The notes beneath the pieces were generated by a model, which searched no databases, was not told the origin of the DNA, and saw nothing but the letters and a program-made list of their open reading frames with translations. A stretch of DNA of 64,000 nucleotides, taken from Saprospiraceae bacterium. GTDB lineage: Bacteria > Bacteroidota > Bacteroidia > Chitinophagales > Saprospiraceae. The stretch covers positions 1 through 64,000 of the forward strand of contig JAHBTW010000015.1 in the NCBI GenBank assembly GCA_019638385.1. Direction: 5' to 3'. This document shows, one piece after another, positions 51,985 through 59,584 of this stretch; positions within the stretch are counted from its first letter, which is position 1, and each line of letters starts with the position of its first letter. Made by a program: the position numbers and the translations under genes.

Positions 51985-53931
51985 TTATCGAATTAGAAAT
52001 ACCTCACCGGTTTGGAGGCTGAGCCGCTCATCGGCAAAGCGGAGCCGGAGCACCCACACATAGAGACCCTGCGGCATGGCCCGGCCTTTTTGCCGGCCGT
52101 TCCAGCCATGTACAGGGTCATTCACCGTGCCGCCGCTGCTCTCAAACACCACGCCACCCCAACGGTCGAACACCTGAAATTGCTCCACGGTAATGCCCGG
52201 CGGCCCCTGCGCATAAAAAATATCATTGATTCCGTTATCGTCGGGGCTGAACGCAGTGGGCAGGTAAACCGGAATATCGAAAATTACTTTTACCGCCACC
52301 TGATCTTCTGCGGTGCAGCCATATTCGTCGGTAATGGTAACGGAATAAACAGCGTCTTGCAGCGGACTAACAACGGGTCCGGGGCAGGTGTTGCAATTCA
52401 ATGAATCGCCTGGATCGGCCCTCCATTGATACTGCAACGCACCGGCGGCGTTGTGCCGAACCGATAGCCGCAACTGCCCTCCCAATTGTATTTCCCGGTC
52501 GGGCCCTGCATCGGCCCACAGGCCGGAACTGATCTCCTCCACAAAAATCGTATCCCGGTAAACGCCGCAGTCGCTTTCTGTTTCCACCCAGTACAATCCC
52601 GGAATAGATACGCGAATGCTTTCAGCGGTATCGCCGGTGCTCCAACGCCAGGGGCCGCCTTGCAATGCCGGCCGCAGGGTGGTCTCTATGCCGGGGCAAA
52701 TCTGTATCCGGTTATCGGAAAACAATTCCGTTTCGGAGCGAATTTTCACGAAAGTGGCATCGCCGGCTTCGATGGTATTGGGGTCGTCGCTGCGCAATAT
52801 TTGACCCAGCCCCAAAGGGAAATTACCGGCAGAGGCCCGGCTCCCGTATAGTCCGGCAGGGGCATTTGCTACCCGCACGCGAATGACCACCGAGTCCTTT
52901 CCGAGCAATACCTGCATGCCGGTGGCGTCAAAAATATGGGAGCCTACGCCGCTCTGGATCGTGCCGGAAAACGGTGGCCGTTCTATGCTCGTGATGGTAA
53001 AAATATCCGGGAGGGTGTCGGTGAGGCGAATCTGGCCGTAAGCAATAGCGGCAGTATTGTCGAAGTGATAAGTTATGGTCAGCTCTGAGCAGGGAAGCAC
53101 TGCTTGCGGCTCGATGCGTTTGGTGAATCGAATTTGGTAGGGGCAGCCGCAGCCGTCGCTGTTTCGGCCGTCGGCAGCGGGTTGCGGGTGGATAATCTGG
53201 CCGGTGATGCGGTCGAACTGCAAAAATCGGTTGTGGAGATTGGTACTGCCGCCATACCCGTACAGCCGGCCCTCCCGGTCGAAAAAAATGGAACCGAGGC
53301 TCTCTATGGCAACGCCTCCACCGTACCCGGCATTGGTAATAACCCCGCTGGTGTTAATAGAAACCAAGCGTTTGTTGGCGCTGTCGTAGCCTACCAACTC
53401 GCCGAAAACAGGATCAAAAGCCATGTCTTCGATGCGCACCGGGTCTATACTCACCACCGAAACCCAATTGGCCGGAATGTTCGGCAGGTTGGTCCGAATC
53501 GAATAAATGCGGGCATCGTATCCCGTTGTTTTACTGCGGGCTATGAGGGTAAACGGGTCGCCGCCGGGGCCTATTTCTCCGGCTAAGTAGGTGAAGTTGG
53601 TCGTGTCCAAATTGGAAGGTACGCCCAGGTCGGTTGTTTGGCCGGCGCTATTGATGCGGTAAAGACGATGGTTGGCCGGATTGAATCCGTACAGGTGGTT
53701 GTCGGTCACATTGAACCCCAACACCTGAATCGGAACGCCCAAATTAGGCGTGATGGTCGTTATCACGGCAGGGGCAGGCGGCGCCATCGGCTCAATAGCC
53801 CTCAGACCGCTGAAGCTCTGGCTTTGATTGAGCAGCGCTACATACATTTTTCCATCGCAGACAAAGGATTGCCCGATCGCTGAATGGGAAATCAGAATCA
53901 ACAGCCCGGAAAAAATGAAGCGGAACGGCAT
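51985..53931 (-). CDS. T9SS type B sorted surface protein
   Basis: The 648-residue protein has a signal peptide (MPFRFIFSG...HSAIG, about 1-20), an N-terminal region with propeller-like strands (about 25-290; NHLYGFNPANHRLYRINSAGQ, LVGYDSANKRLVSINTSG), a middle with immunoglobulin-like folds (ELTITYHFDNTAA; WRWSTGDTAESIRV), and a CHU_C-type C-terminal domain with LPTAFSPDDNGIND, FQVFDRWGGVVFE and HGWNG. It should be exported by T9SS. It is the promoter-proximal gene of the set with SusC and the FG-GAP lipoprotein. The ATG at 53931 fits the signal peptide and the TATTTTTG box 36 bases upstream. Confidence 0.87.
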   Translation of the reverse strand: MPFRFIFSGLLILISHSAIGQSFVCDGKMYVALLNQSQSFSGLRAIEPMAPPAPAVITTITPNLGVPIQVLGFNVTDNHLYGFNPANHRLYRINSAGQTTDLGVPSNLDTTNFTYLAGEIGPGGDPFTLIARSKTTGYDARIYSIRTNLPNIPANWVSVVSIDPVRIEDMAFDPVFGELVGYDSANKRLVSINTSGVITNAGYGGGVAIESLGSIFFDREGRLYGYGGSTNLHNRFLQFDRITGQIIHPQPAADGRNSDGCGCPYQIRFTKRIEPQAVLPCSELTITYHFDNTAAIAYGQIRLTDTLPDIFTITSIERPPFSGTIQSGVGSHIFDATGMQVLLGKDSVVIRVRVANAPAGLYGSRASAGNFPLGLGQILRSDDPNTIEAGDATFVKIRSETELFSDNRIQICPGIETTLRPALQGGPWRWSTGDTAESIRVSIPGLYWVETESDCGVYRDTIFVEEISSGLWADAGPDREIQLGGQLRLSVRHNAAGALQYQWRADPGDSLNCNTCPGPVVSPLQDAVYSVTITDEYGCTAEDQVAVKVIFDIPVYLPTAFSPDDNGINDIFYAQGPPGITVEQFQVFDRWGGVVFESSGGTVNDPVHGWNGRQKGRAMPQGLYVWVLRLRFADERLSLQTGEVFLIR

Positions 53932-53966
53932 CGAATCGCGTTTGAGTGGTATTTGAGCTTTCGCAT

Positions 53967-53974
53967 CAAAAATA
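53967..53974 (-). promoter_or_regulatory. -7 element for the type B protein/SusC operon
   Basis: TATTTTTG on the minus strand; expected start near 53960, leader about 29 bases. Confidence 0.45.
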
Positions 53975-54044
53975 TCAATATTTCCCTCCTTGTTTTTCTT
54001 TTTTCGCGTATTCATTTCGTTCCTGACATTTATACAGTTTTCTC

Positions 54045-54052
54045 TACTTTTG
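54045..54052 (+). promoter_or_regulatory. -7 element for the WG-repeat gene
   Basis: TACTTTTG followed by CGCGG. The start near 54059 excludes any translation start before that point and so supports the GTG at 54094. Confidence 0.5.
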
Positions 54053-54093
54053 CGCGGTATGTTTTTCGTACAATCCAGAAAACAAAATCTGAA

Positions 54094-55308
54094 GTGCCCC
54101 ACACTAAACATTCTTTCCTTTTAAAACGGCAAGCGGCCGTTCCTGCGATCGTCGCTTTGCTGCTGCTTTTTTACTTTTCAGGCTGTAAACGCGATGCTGC
54201 CGATCCCGCCGATTCCCTTTCGGGCAAAGCCTCAAAACTGCCGCCGGCGGAGCAGGACTACGAAGAATCGCGGTTTAAATGGGGGTTTATAGACAAAACC
54301 GGCCGGGTGGTCATCAAAGCGAAGTACGACGATGTGCGCAATTTTTCGGAAGGCATGGCGGTCGTTCGCAAAAAGGGCCGATGGGGATTTATCAATCGCA
54401 ACGGAGACCCCGCGATTGAGCCGCAATTTCAGGCGGCATGGTCGTTTTCAGAAGGGCTGGCGCGCGTAATGACATTTGATGACAAGACCGGTTTTATAGA
54501 TCAGACCGGCCATTTTGTTATTCCGCCCGAATGGGAAGATGCCGCCGATTTTCGTTTTGGAAAAGCTCGCATCCGAAAGGGCGACCAATATGGATACATC
54601 AACCGGCAAGGGCAGGTGGTCATTGCCGCCGAATACGAAGACGCTTCGCCCACCTTTCAAAACGGCTTTGCCAGAGTGGGGCGTCAGGGGCAATACGGGT
54701 TGATTGACACCGTCGGCGCCGTAATATTGCCGATCATATTCGACAATGTTTTTCCTTTCAGTGAAGGGCTGGCCCGCGTCAAGCAAGAGGAGCAGTTCGG
54801 CTTTTTTAGTACAAACGGCAAAGCAGTCATTCCACCCAAATTCATCGCTGCCGCCGATTTTGCAGAGGGCCTGGCGCCGGTGGGCGTCGAAGAAGGGTAT
54901 GGGCTGATTGATACAAAAGGGAAGTTTGCCGTGGCCCCGCAGTACGACCATATATGGTATGCGGGCGAAGGCCGCTGGGGGGTTGAATCAGGCGGCCGCT
55001 TCGGCATGATTGACGGCGAAGGCAACGAAATCATTCCGCCGCAATTCGAACAATTGTACGGCTTCACAGAAGGGCTGGCGCCGTACCAGTCGGGCGGTTT
55101 TTGGGGCTTTGTTGACACAGAAGGGCGGCTGCTCACGGAACCGCTTTTTGGCTTGGCCTGGTCGTTCCGGGAAGGACTGGCCAGAGTGGTGGTTTACGAC
55201 GGGGTGGCTTTTATCAACGGGCAGGGCGCGGAGGTCATTGCTCCCCGATACTTAGACCTGAGAGACTTTAGCGAGGGCCTGGCCCCGGCACAATTGAGAA
55301 GGTTTTAA
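54094..55308 (+). CDS. WG-repeat lipoprotein, ten repeats
   Basis: The 404-residue lipoprotein starts at a GTG (54094), with signal peptide and lipobox LFYFSGC (Cys31). From about residue 59 it consists of ten tandem WG (KWG) repeats of about 35 residues, each of the form WGFIDKTGRVVIKAKYDDVRNF.EGMAVV. Repeat variants start WGFINRNG, TGFIDQTG, YGYINRQG, YGLIDTVG, FGFFSTNG, YGLIDTKG, FGMIDGEG, WGFVDTEG and VAFINGQG. WG repeats form beta-rich binding surfaces with no known catalytic role. No in-frame ATG lies between the promoter box and the signal. purE starts 20 bases after its stop. Confidence 0.88.
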   Translation: MPHTKHSFLLKRQAAVPAIVALLLLFYFSGCKRDAADPADSLSGKASKLPPAEQDYEESRFKWGFIDKTGRVVIKAKYDDVRNFSEGMAVVRKKGRWGFINRNGDPAIEPQFQAAWSFSEGLARVMTFDDKTGFIDQTGHFVIPPEWEDAADFRFGKARIRKGDQYGYINRQGQVVIAAEYEDASPTFQNGFARVGRQGQYGLIDTVGAVILPIIFDNVFPFSEGLARVKQEEQFGFFSTNGKAVIPPKFIAAADFAEGLAPVGVEEGYGLIDTKGKFAVAPQYDHIWYAGEGRWGVESGGRFGMIDGEGNEIIPPQFEQLYGFTEGLAPYQSGGFWGFVDTEGRLLTEPLFGLAWSFREGLARVVVYDGVAFINGQGAEVIAPRYLDLRDFSEGLAPAQLRRF

Positions 55309-55328
55309 CAAAAAAAAAACGGTACACA

Positions 55329-55823
55329 ATGGTTAGTATTATCATGGGGTCCGACTCCGATTTACCGGTCATGCGGCAAGCCGCAGAGATATTGGAGTAC
55401 TTCTCCATTTCTTTTGAACTGAGCATCGTGTCGGCCCACCGCACGCCGGAGCGCATGGTAGACTTTGCCAAAAATGCTCACCTGCGCGGTATCAAAGTTA
55501 TCATTGCCGGCGCGGGAGGCGCTGCACATCTTCCGGGGATGGTGGCCTCGCTGAGTCCCTTACCGGTAATCGGCGTACCGGTAAAATCGTCCAACTCTTT
55601 AGATGGCTGGGATTCGCTCCTCTCTATCGTACAAATGCCCAATGGCGTGCCGGTGGCCACAATGGCGGTCAATGCCGCAAAGAATGCAGGCATATTGGCC
55701 GCACAAATACTTGGCGTACACGACCCGCAGCTATTGCAAAAGGTAATTGGCTACAAAACAGCCTTGAGAGAAGAAGTAGAAGCTAAGGCAGCCAATTTGA
55801 CGCCCTTAAGCCGCAAGTTCTAA
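55329..55823 (+). CDS. purE: N5-carboxyaminoimidazole ribonucleotide mutase
   Basis: PurE converts N5-CAIR to CAIR in purine synthesis. The 164-residue protein shows the family motifs GSDSDLP (about 7-13), SAHRTPE (about 40-46), GAGGAAHLPGM and PVIGVPVKSSNSLDG, and it forms octamers in known homologues. PurK is not adjacent. The gene lies 20 bases after the WG-repeat gene and likely shares its transcript. Its stop overlaps the end of queA by 4 bases, tail to tail. Confidence 0.97.
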   Translation: MVSIIMGSDSDLPVMRQAAEILEYFSISFELSIVSAHRTPERMVDFAKNAHLRGIKVIIAGAGGAAHLPGMVASLSPLPVIGVPVKSSNSLDGWDSLLSIVQMPNGVPVATMAVNAAKNAGILAAQILGVHDPQLLQKVIGYKTALREEVEAKAANLTPLSRKF

Positions 55824-56884
55824 ATGATCAACATCGAGTCGCCGTAACTGAAAAAGTTATACTCTTCCTTGATGGCCTCCTGATAAGCCTCCATTACAAG
55901 GTCGAAACCGCCAAACGCGCACACCATGATGAGCAAGCTCGATTTGGGCAGGTGGAAGTTGGTGACCATTGCATCGGCGATGCTGAAGTCGTAAGGAGGA
56001 AATATAAATTTGTTGGTCCAACCTTCTGCGGGCTTGAGCAGCCTCTCCGCAGAAACGGAGGTTTCTATGGCACGCATGGTGGTGGTACCGATGGAGCAGA
56101 CTTTATGGCCGCCCTCTTTGGCGACATTGACTACATCCACCGCTTTTTGCGGCACCTTGAAGTATTCGGCATCCATTTTGTGTTTCGACAAATCCTCTAC
56201 TTCAATGGGGCGGAAGGTACCCAAGCCTACATGCAGCGTGAGTTCGGCAAATTCCAGGCCCTTTATTTCCAAGCGCTTGAGCAGTTCTTTGCTAAAGTGA
56301 AGCCCAGCCGTAGGAGCGGCTACCGCGCCCACTTCTTTGGCATATACGGTTTGAAAACGCTCTTTGTCGGAGTCCTCTGCCGGACGGGTAATGTACTTGG
56401 GCAGCGGCGTATTGCCGAGGGTGTAAAGATCGCGCTCGAAGTCTTCCTGAGGGCCGTCGTACAAAAAGCGGATCGTTCGGCCTCGTGATGTTGTGTTGTC
56501 CACTACTTCGGCTACCAACACCTCATTGTCGTTGTCGTCGCTAAAGTACAGTTTATTCCCCACGCGGATTTTGCGGGCAGGGTCCACCAACACATCCCAA
56601 AGGCGCGCATCGTGGTTCAGCTCCCGAAGGAGAAAGACCTCAATTTTGGCGCCGGTTTTTTCCTTTTGTCCGTATAGACGGGCCGGAAAAACCTTTGTGT
56701 TGTTGAAAATCATTACATCGCCTTCGCCGAAGTACTCCATGATGTCCTTGAACACGCGGTGTTCAATTTTTCCGGTGTCCCGGTGTATGACCATCATCCG
56801 GCTTTCATCCCGATTGGGAGCAGGGTACTGGGCGATTAATTTCTTTGGCAGCTCGAAGCCGAATTGAGAGAGTTTGGTTCTCAT
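55820..56884 (-). CDS. queA: S-adenosylmethionine:tRNA ribosyltransferase-isomerase
   Basis: QueA transfers and isomerises the ribosyl group of SAM onto 7-aminomethyl-7-deazaguanine in tRNA, giving epoxyqueuosine. The 354-residue protein shows the typical start LSQFGFELPKKLIAQYPAPNRDESRMMV, then FNNTKVFPARL, PLPKYITRP, AAPTAGLHFS, LHVGLGTFRPI, MDAEYF and the terminal SSLLIMVCAFGG. The ATG at 56884 is set by homology; a TATCTTTG box lies 33 bases upstream. Confidence 0.96.
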   Translation of the reverse strand: MRTKLSQFGFELPKKLIAQYPAPNRDESRMMVIHRDTGKIEHRVFKDIMEYFGEGDVMIFNNTKVFPARLYGQKEKTGAKIEVFLLRELNHDARLWDVLVDPARKIRVGNKLYFSDDNDNEVLVAEVVDNTTSRGRTIRFLYDGPQEDFERDLYTLGNTPLPKYITRPAEDSDKERFQTVYAKEVGAVAAPTAGLHFSKELLKRLEIKGLEFAELTLHVGLGTFRPIEVEDLSKHKMDAEYFKVPQKAVDVVNVAKEGGHKVCSIGTTTMRAIETSVSAERLLKPAEGWTNKFIFPPYDFSIADAMVTNFHLPKSSLLIMVCAFGGFDLVMEAYQEAIKEEYNFFSYGDSMLII

Positions 56885-56916
56885 GAAAAAACCGGTTTTT
56901 TTCAAAAAATTGGCCG

Positions 56917-56924
56917 CAAAGATA
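56917..56924 (-). promoter_or_regulatory. -7 element of queA
   Basis: TATCTTTG on the minus strand; start near 56910, leader about 26 bases. The in-frame extension upstream of ATG 56884 would overlap this box. Confidence 0.5.
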
Positions 56925-57017
56925 GTCACAAAAAAGCCGATTGCACCCATTTGTAAAAAATTTATTTTCAACGCTTTGGCAGATTAATAAGCGTATTTTA
57001 TCTAAGTTTTTGTTTGC

Positions 57018-57051
57018 TTGCACGGGCATCGCGCACCTTCGCCTATCTTTG
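57018..57051 (+). promoter_or_regulatory. Predicted promoter of the ABC permease gene
   Basis: TTG (57018-57020) followed after 23 bases by TATCTTTG (57044-57051), 26 bases before the ATG at 57078. Confidence 0.5.
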
Positions 57052-57077
57052 TGCAACCGACGAAATTTGAATCGCTC

Positions 57078-58331
57078 ATGGGTGTGTTTATAAAAGTTTT
57101 CATTGAGAGTATTGCCCAGGCATTACAACAATTGCGCGCCAACAAGTTGCGCAGTTTTCTTTCGCTGTTGGGCATCTCCATCGGTATTTTTTGTATCATC
57201 GGCGTTACGGCGGCAGTTGATTCTTTGGAAGACAACGTGCGGGGCAGTTTTGAAAAACTCGGCGATGACGTGGTGTATATCCAGAAATTTATGTGGGGCG
57301 ACCCCGGCCCCAACTGGCAGCGCTACCTGCGCCGGCCGGATGTGAGCTACAAGGATTTTCAGGCCGTTTCCGAAAAAGTAAACTCGGCACAGGTGATATC
57401 TTACGGGGTTTATATAGGTCGGAAAACCCTCAAATTCCAATCGTCGAATGTAAGCGATGTTGATTTTCAGGCCGTTTCTTACGGTTTTGACGAGTTGGTA
57501 AAACTCGACTTTCAGAGCGGGCGCTATTTTTCCCCTACGGAATATCACTACGGCGCCAACAAAATAATCATCGGTAGTAAGATAGCAGAAGGGCTGTTCG
57601 GCGCCAACGACCCCATAGGCCGCACCATCAAAATGGGCGGACATAAGTTTGATGTCATCGGCGTGCTCGCTCCCGCCGGGAAAAGTCTGATTGATATATT
57701 CCAATACGATAACTCCGCGATCATTTCCTACGAACTGGGGCGAAAAGTAGCCAATCTTCGCCCCGACAACGCTTTTGGCAATGCGTCTATCAGTGTAAAA
57801 GCAAAGGACGGCGTCACCATTGAAGCGCTCAAAGATGAAATCACCGGTGTGCTGCGGGTACAGCGCCGGCTAAAACCCCGCGAAGAAGACAACTTTTCGC
57901 TCAATACGCTCTCCATCATCAGTCAGGCATTAGACGGATTCTTTATCGTTTTAAACATGCTCGGCATCGTCATCGGCGGTTTTGCCATTTTCGTGGGCAT
58001 GTTTAGCGTAGCCAACATCATGTTCGTATCGGTGAAGGAGCGGACCGGCATCATCGGCATCAAAAAAGCGCTCGGCGCCAAGCGGTTTATCATTTTGCTG
58101 GAATTCCTAATCGAATCCATCATCTTGTGTCTGATCGGCGGCGCGATGGGCCTGCTGCTGGTGCAAATAGTCATTACCGGCCTCTCCAAAATCATTGATT
58201 TTGAGTTGTTTCTCTCTTCGAGCAACATCATTTTGGGCGTGGTCACCTCCGTTGTAGTGGGTATCTTGGCCGGACTGATACCTGCGTGGCAAGCGGCCCG
58301 GATGGACCCTGTGGAGGCGATGAGGAAGTAG
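57078..58331 (+). CDS. MacB/FtsX-type ABC transporter permease
   Basis: The 417-residue protein has the MacB layout: an N-terminal membrane span (about 22-43; RSFLSLLGISIGIFCIIGVTAAV), a large periplasmic MacB-PCD domain (about 45-275), and three C-terminal spans forming an FtsX domain (about 285-410) with GMFSVANIMFVSVKERTGIIGIKKALGA and IPAWQAARMDPVEAMRK. Members use a separate ATPase to power export or mechanical work across the envelope. The ATPase and adaptor genes are not adjacent. The ATG at 57078 fits the domain start. Confidence 0.9.
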   Translation: MGVFIKVFIESIAQALQQLRANKLRSFLSLLGISIGIFCIIGVTAAVDSLEDNVRGSFEKLGDDVVYIQKFMWGDPGPNWQRYLRRPDVSYKDFQAVSEKVNSAQVISYGVYIGRKTLKFQSSNVSDVDFQAVSYGFDELVKLDFQSGRYFSPTEYHYGANKIIIGSKIAEGLFGANDPIGRTIKMGGHKFDVIGVLAPAGKSLIDIFQYDNSAIISYELGRKVANLRPDNAFGNASISVKAKDGVTIEALKDEITGVLRVQRRLKPREEDNFSLNTLSIISQALDGFFIVLNMLGIVIGGFAIFVGMFSVANIMFVSVKERTGIIGIKKALGAKRFIILLEFLIESIILCLIGGAMGLLLVQIVITGLSKIIDFELFLSSSNIILGVVTSVVVGILAGLIPAWQAARMDPVEAMRK

Positions 58332-58340
58332 TTTAGAAAT

Positions 58341-58368
58341 AGCTGCGAGCTATGAGCTTCGAGTGCGC
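58341..58368 (+). repeat. Heptamer array of the AGCTnnG (GAGCnnn) family at the 3' end of the TRAP gene
   Basis: Units AGCTGCG, AGCTATG, AGCTTCG, AGTGCGC run in register between the stop of the ABC permease gene and the stop of the TRAP gene; the last bases reach into the TRAP stop region. The unit matches the larger array at 59.50 kb on the other side of the TRAP gene. Confidence 0.8.
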
Positions 58369-59492
58369 TATGAGTCCGGCTGCAAGCCTTCGTAAAATGC
58401 CGCTTCTGTTATATCTGCATAATCGCGGGCGAGTTTCCGGTATTGCTGGTAAGAGGCATACACTTTTGCCGCGAAGGGATCGCCTGCAATCATTTCCTTC
58501 ATGAGTTCTGCGGTATGGGTGCGCAGTTGATTCATAATTTCTTCAGAAAAAGCGCGAATTTCCAACCCATCCGCTGCCATTTCTGCCAGGGCTTGCGCGT
58601 TGCGGGTTTCCATCTCCGACAGGCACCAATGATTTACAGCAAAAGCGGCGGTTCGCACAATGGCCTGTAAATCAGGGGGTAGTTGCGCAAATTTATCCTT
58701 ATTGATAAAAAACTCCAGCACGGTGCCGGGTTCGTGCCAGCCGGGGTAGTAGTAATATTTGGCAATTTGGTGAAAACCCATGAGCCGGTCGTGATAGGGG
58801 CCGAGCCATTCGGTGGCGTCAATGACGCCGCGCTCCAGACCGGTGTAAATTTCGCCGCCGGCGAGCAGCACCGGTGCGCCGCCTGCTTTTTCCAGCACGC
58901 GCCCGCCGAGGCCGGGAATGCGCATTTTCAATCCTTTTAGGTCTTCCACCCGATTGATTTCGCGATTGAACCAACCGCCCATCTGCACGCCGGTATTACC
59001 GCCGAGCAGGGGGATGAGGTTGAAGGGGGTGTAGAGTTCTTCCCACAGTTCCAGCCCGCCGCCGCTGATGAGCCAGCCGTTCATTTGCTGGGCGTTCATA
59101 CCGAACGGGACGCTGGCAAAAAAGGAAGCGGAAGGCGCCTTGCCTGCCCAATAGTACGCGGCGCCGCACCCCATTTCGGCCACACCGTTGCGCACGGCAT
59201 CGAAGGCTTCTAATGCGGGTACCAGCTCTCCGCCGCCGAATACTTTTATTTCCAACCGCCCGCCCGACATGGCTTTCACCATTTCTGCAAAGCGAGTGCA
59301 AGTATCGCCGATGACGGGAAAATTGGGCGGCCAGGTGGTCACCATTTTCCAGCGGAATACGTCTTTGCTCACATCGGCGCCATTCTCTTGCGATTGGGCA
59401 TGGCTTTCGCCCAACAGCGCGCGCAAAGCTACCGGCAGCGCTATGACGCCGGCCGCTAAGCCTTTGAAGAATGTTTTGCGAGAGATCGGCAT
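58368..59492 (-). CDS. Orphan TRAP transporter substrate-binding protein (DctP family)
   Basis: The 374-residue periplasmic protein has a Tat-like signal (SRKTFFKGLAAGVIALPVAL, Arg-Lys in place of Arg-Arg) and the DctP/TakP fold with MVTTWPPNFPVIGD, MRIPGLGGRVLEKAGG and GVIDATEWLGPYHD. The last block resembles the 2-oxoacid-binding group that includes TakP. TRAP systems need DctQ and DctM membrane proteins; neither is nearby. Heptamer arrays of one family abut both ends of the gene, and its last codons lie beside one of them. Confidence 0.88.
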   Translation of the reverse strand: MPISRKTFFKGLAAGVIALPVALRALLGESHAQSQENGADVSKDVFRWKMVTTWPPNFPVIGDTCTRFAEMVKAMSGGRLEIKVFGGGELVPALEAFDAVRNGVAEMGCGAAYYWAGKAPSASFFASVPFGMNAQQMNGWLISGGGLELWEELYTPFNLIPLLGGNTGVQMGGWFNREINRVEDLKGLKMRIPGLGGRVLEKAGGAPVLLAGGEIYTGLERGVIDATEWLGPYHDRLMGFHQIAKYYYYPGWHEPGTVLEFFINKDKFAQLPPDLQAIVRTAAFAVNHWCLSEMETRNAQALAEMAADGLEIRAFSEEIMNQLRTHTAELMKEMIAGDPFAAKVYASYQQYRKLARDYADITEAAFYEGLQPDS

Positions 59493-59499
59493 GTTTTTT

Positions 59500-59583
59500 G
59501 AGCTACGAGCTTTGAGCCGCGAGCTTTGAGTTTTGAGTTTTTAGCAACTCATAGCTCGAAGCTCGCAGCTCGCAGCTACTATT
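59500..59583 (+). repeat. Twelve-unit heptamer array GAGCnnn with internal dyad
   Basis: Twelve abutting 7-base units keep register: GAGCTAC, GAGCTTT, GAGCCGC, GAGCTTT, GAGTTTT, GAGTTTT, TAGCAAC, TCATAGC, TCGAAGC, TCGCAGC, TCGCAGC, TACTATT. The second half is the inverted form of the first, so the array can fold into a long imperfect hairpin. It fills the gap between the start of the TRAP gene and the stop of the BNR-repeat gene, both leftward. Confidence 0.9.
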
Positions 59584-59584
59584 A

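Noticed and set aside
54268..55308. DNA-level tandem repeat behind the WG repeats
   Set aside because: The repeats are clear in protein but too diverged in DNA to count as a nucleotide repeat or mobile element.
57078..58331. Complete MacAB-type exporter
   Set aside because: Only the permease is present; no ATPase, membrane-fusion protein or outer-membrane channel gene is adjacent.
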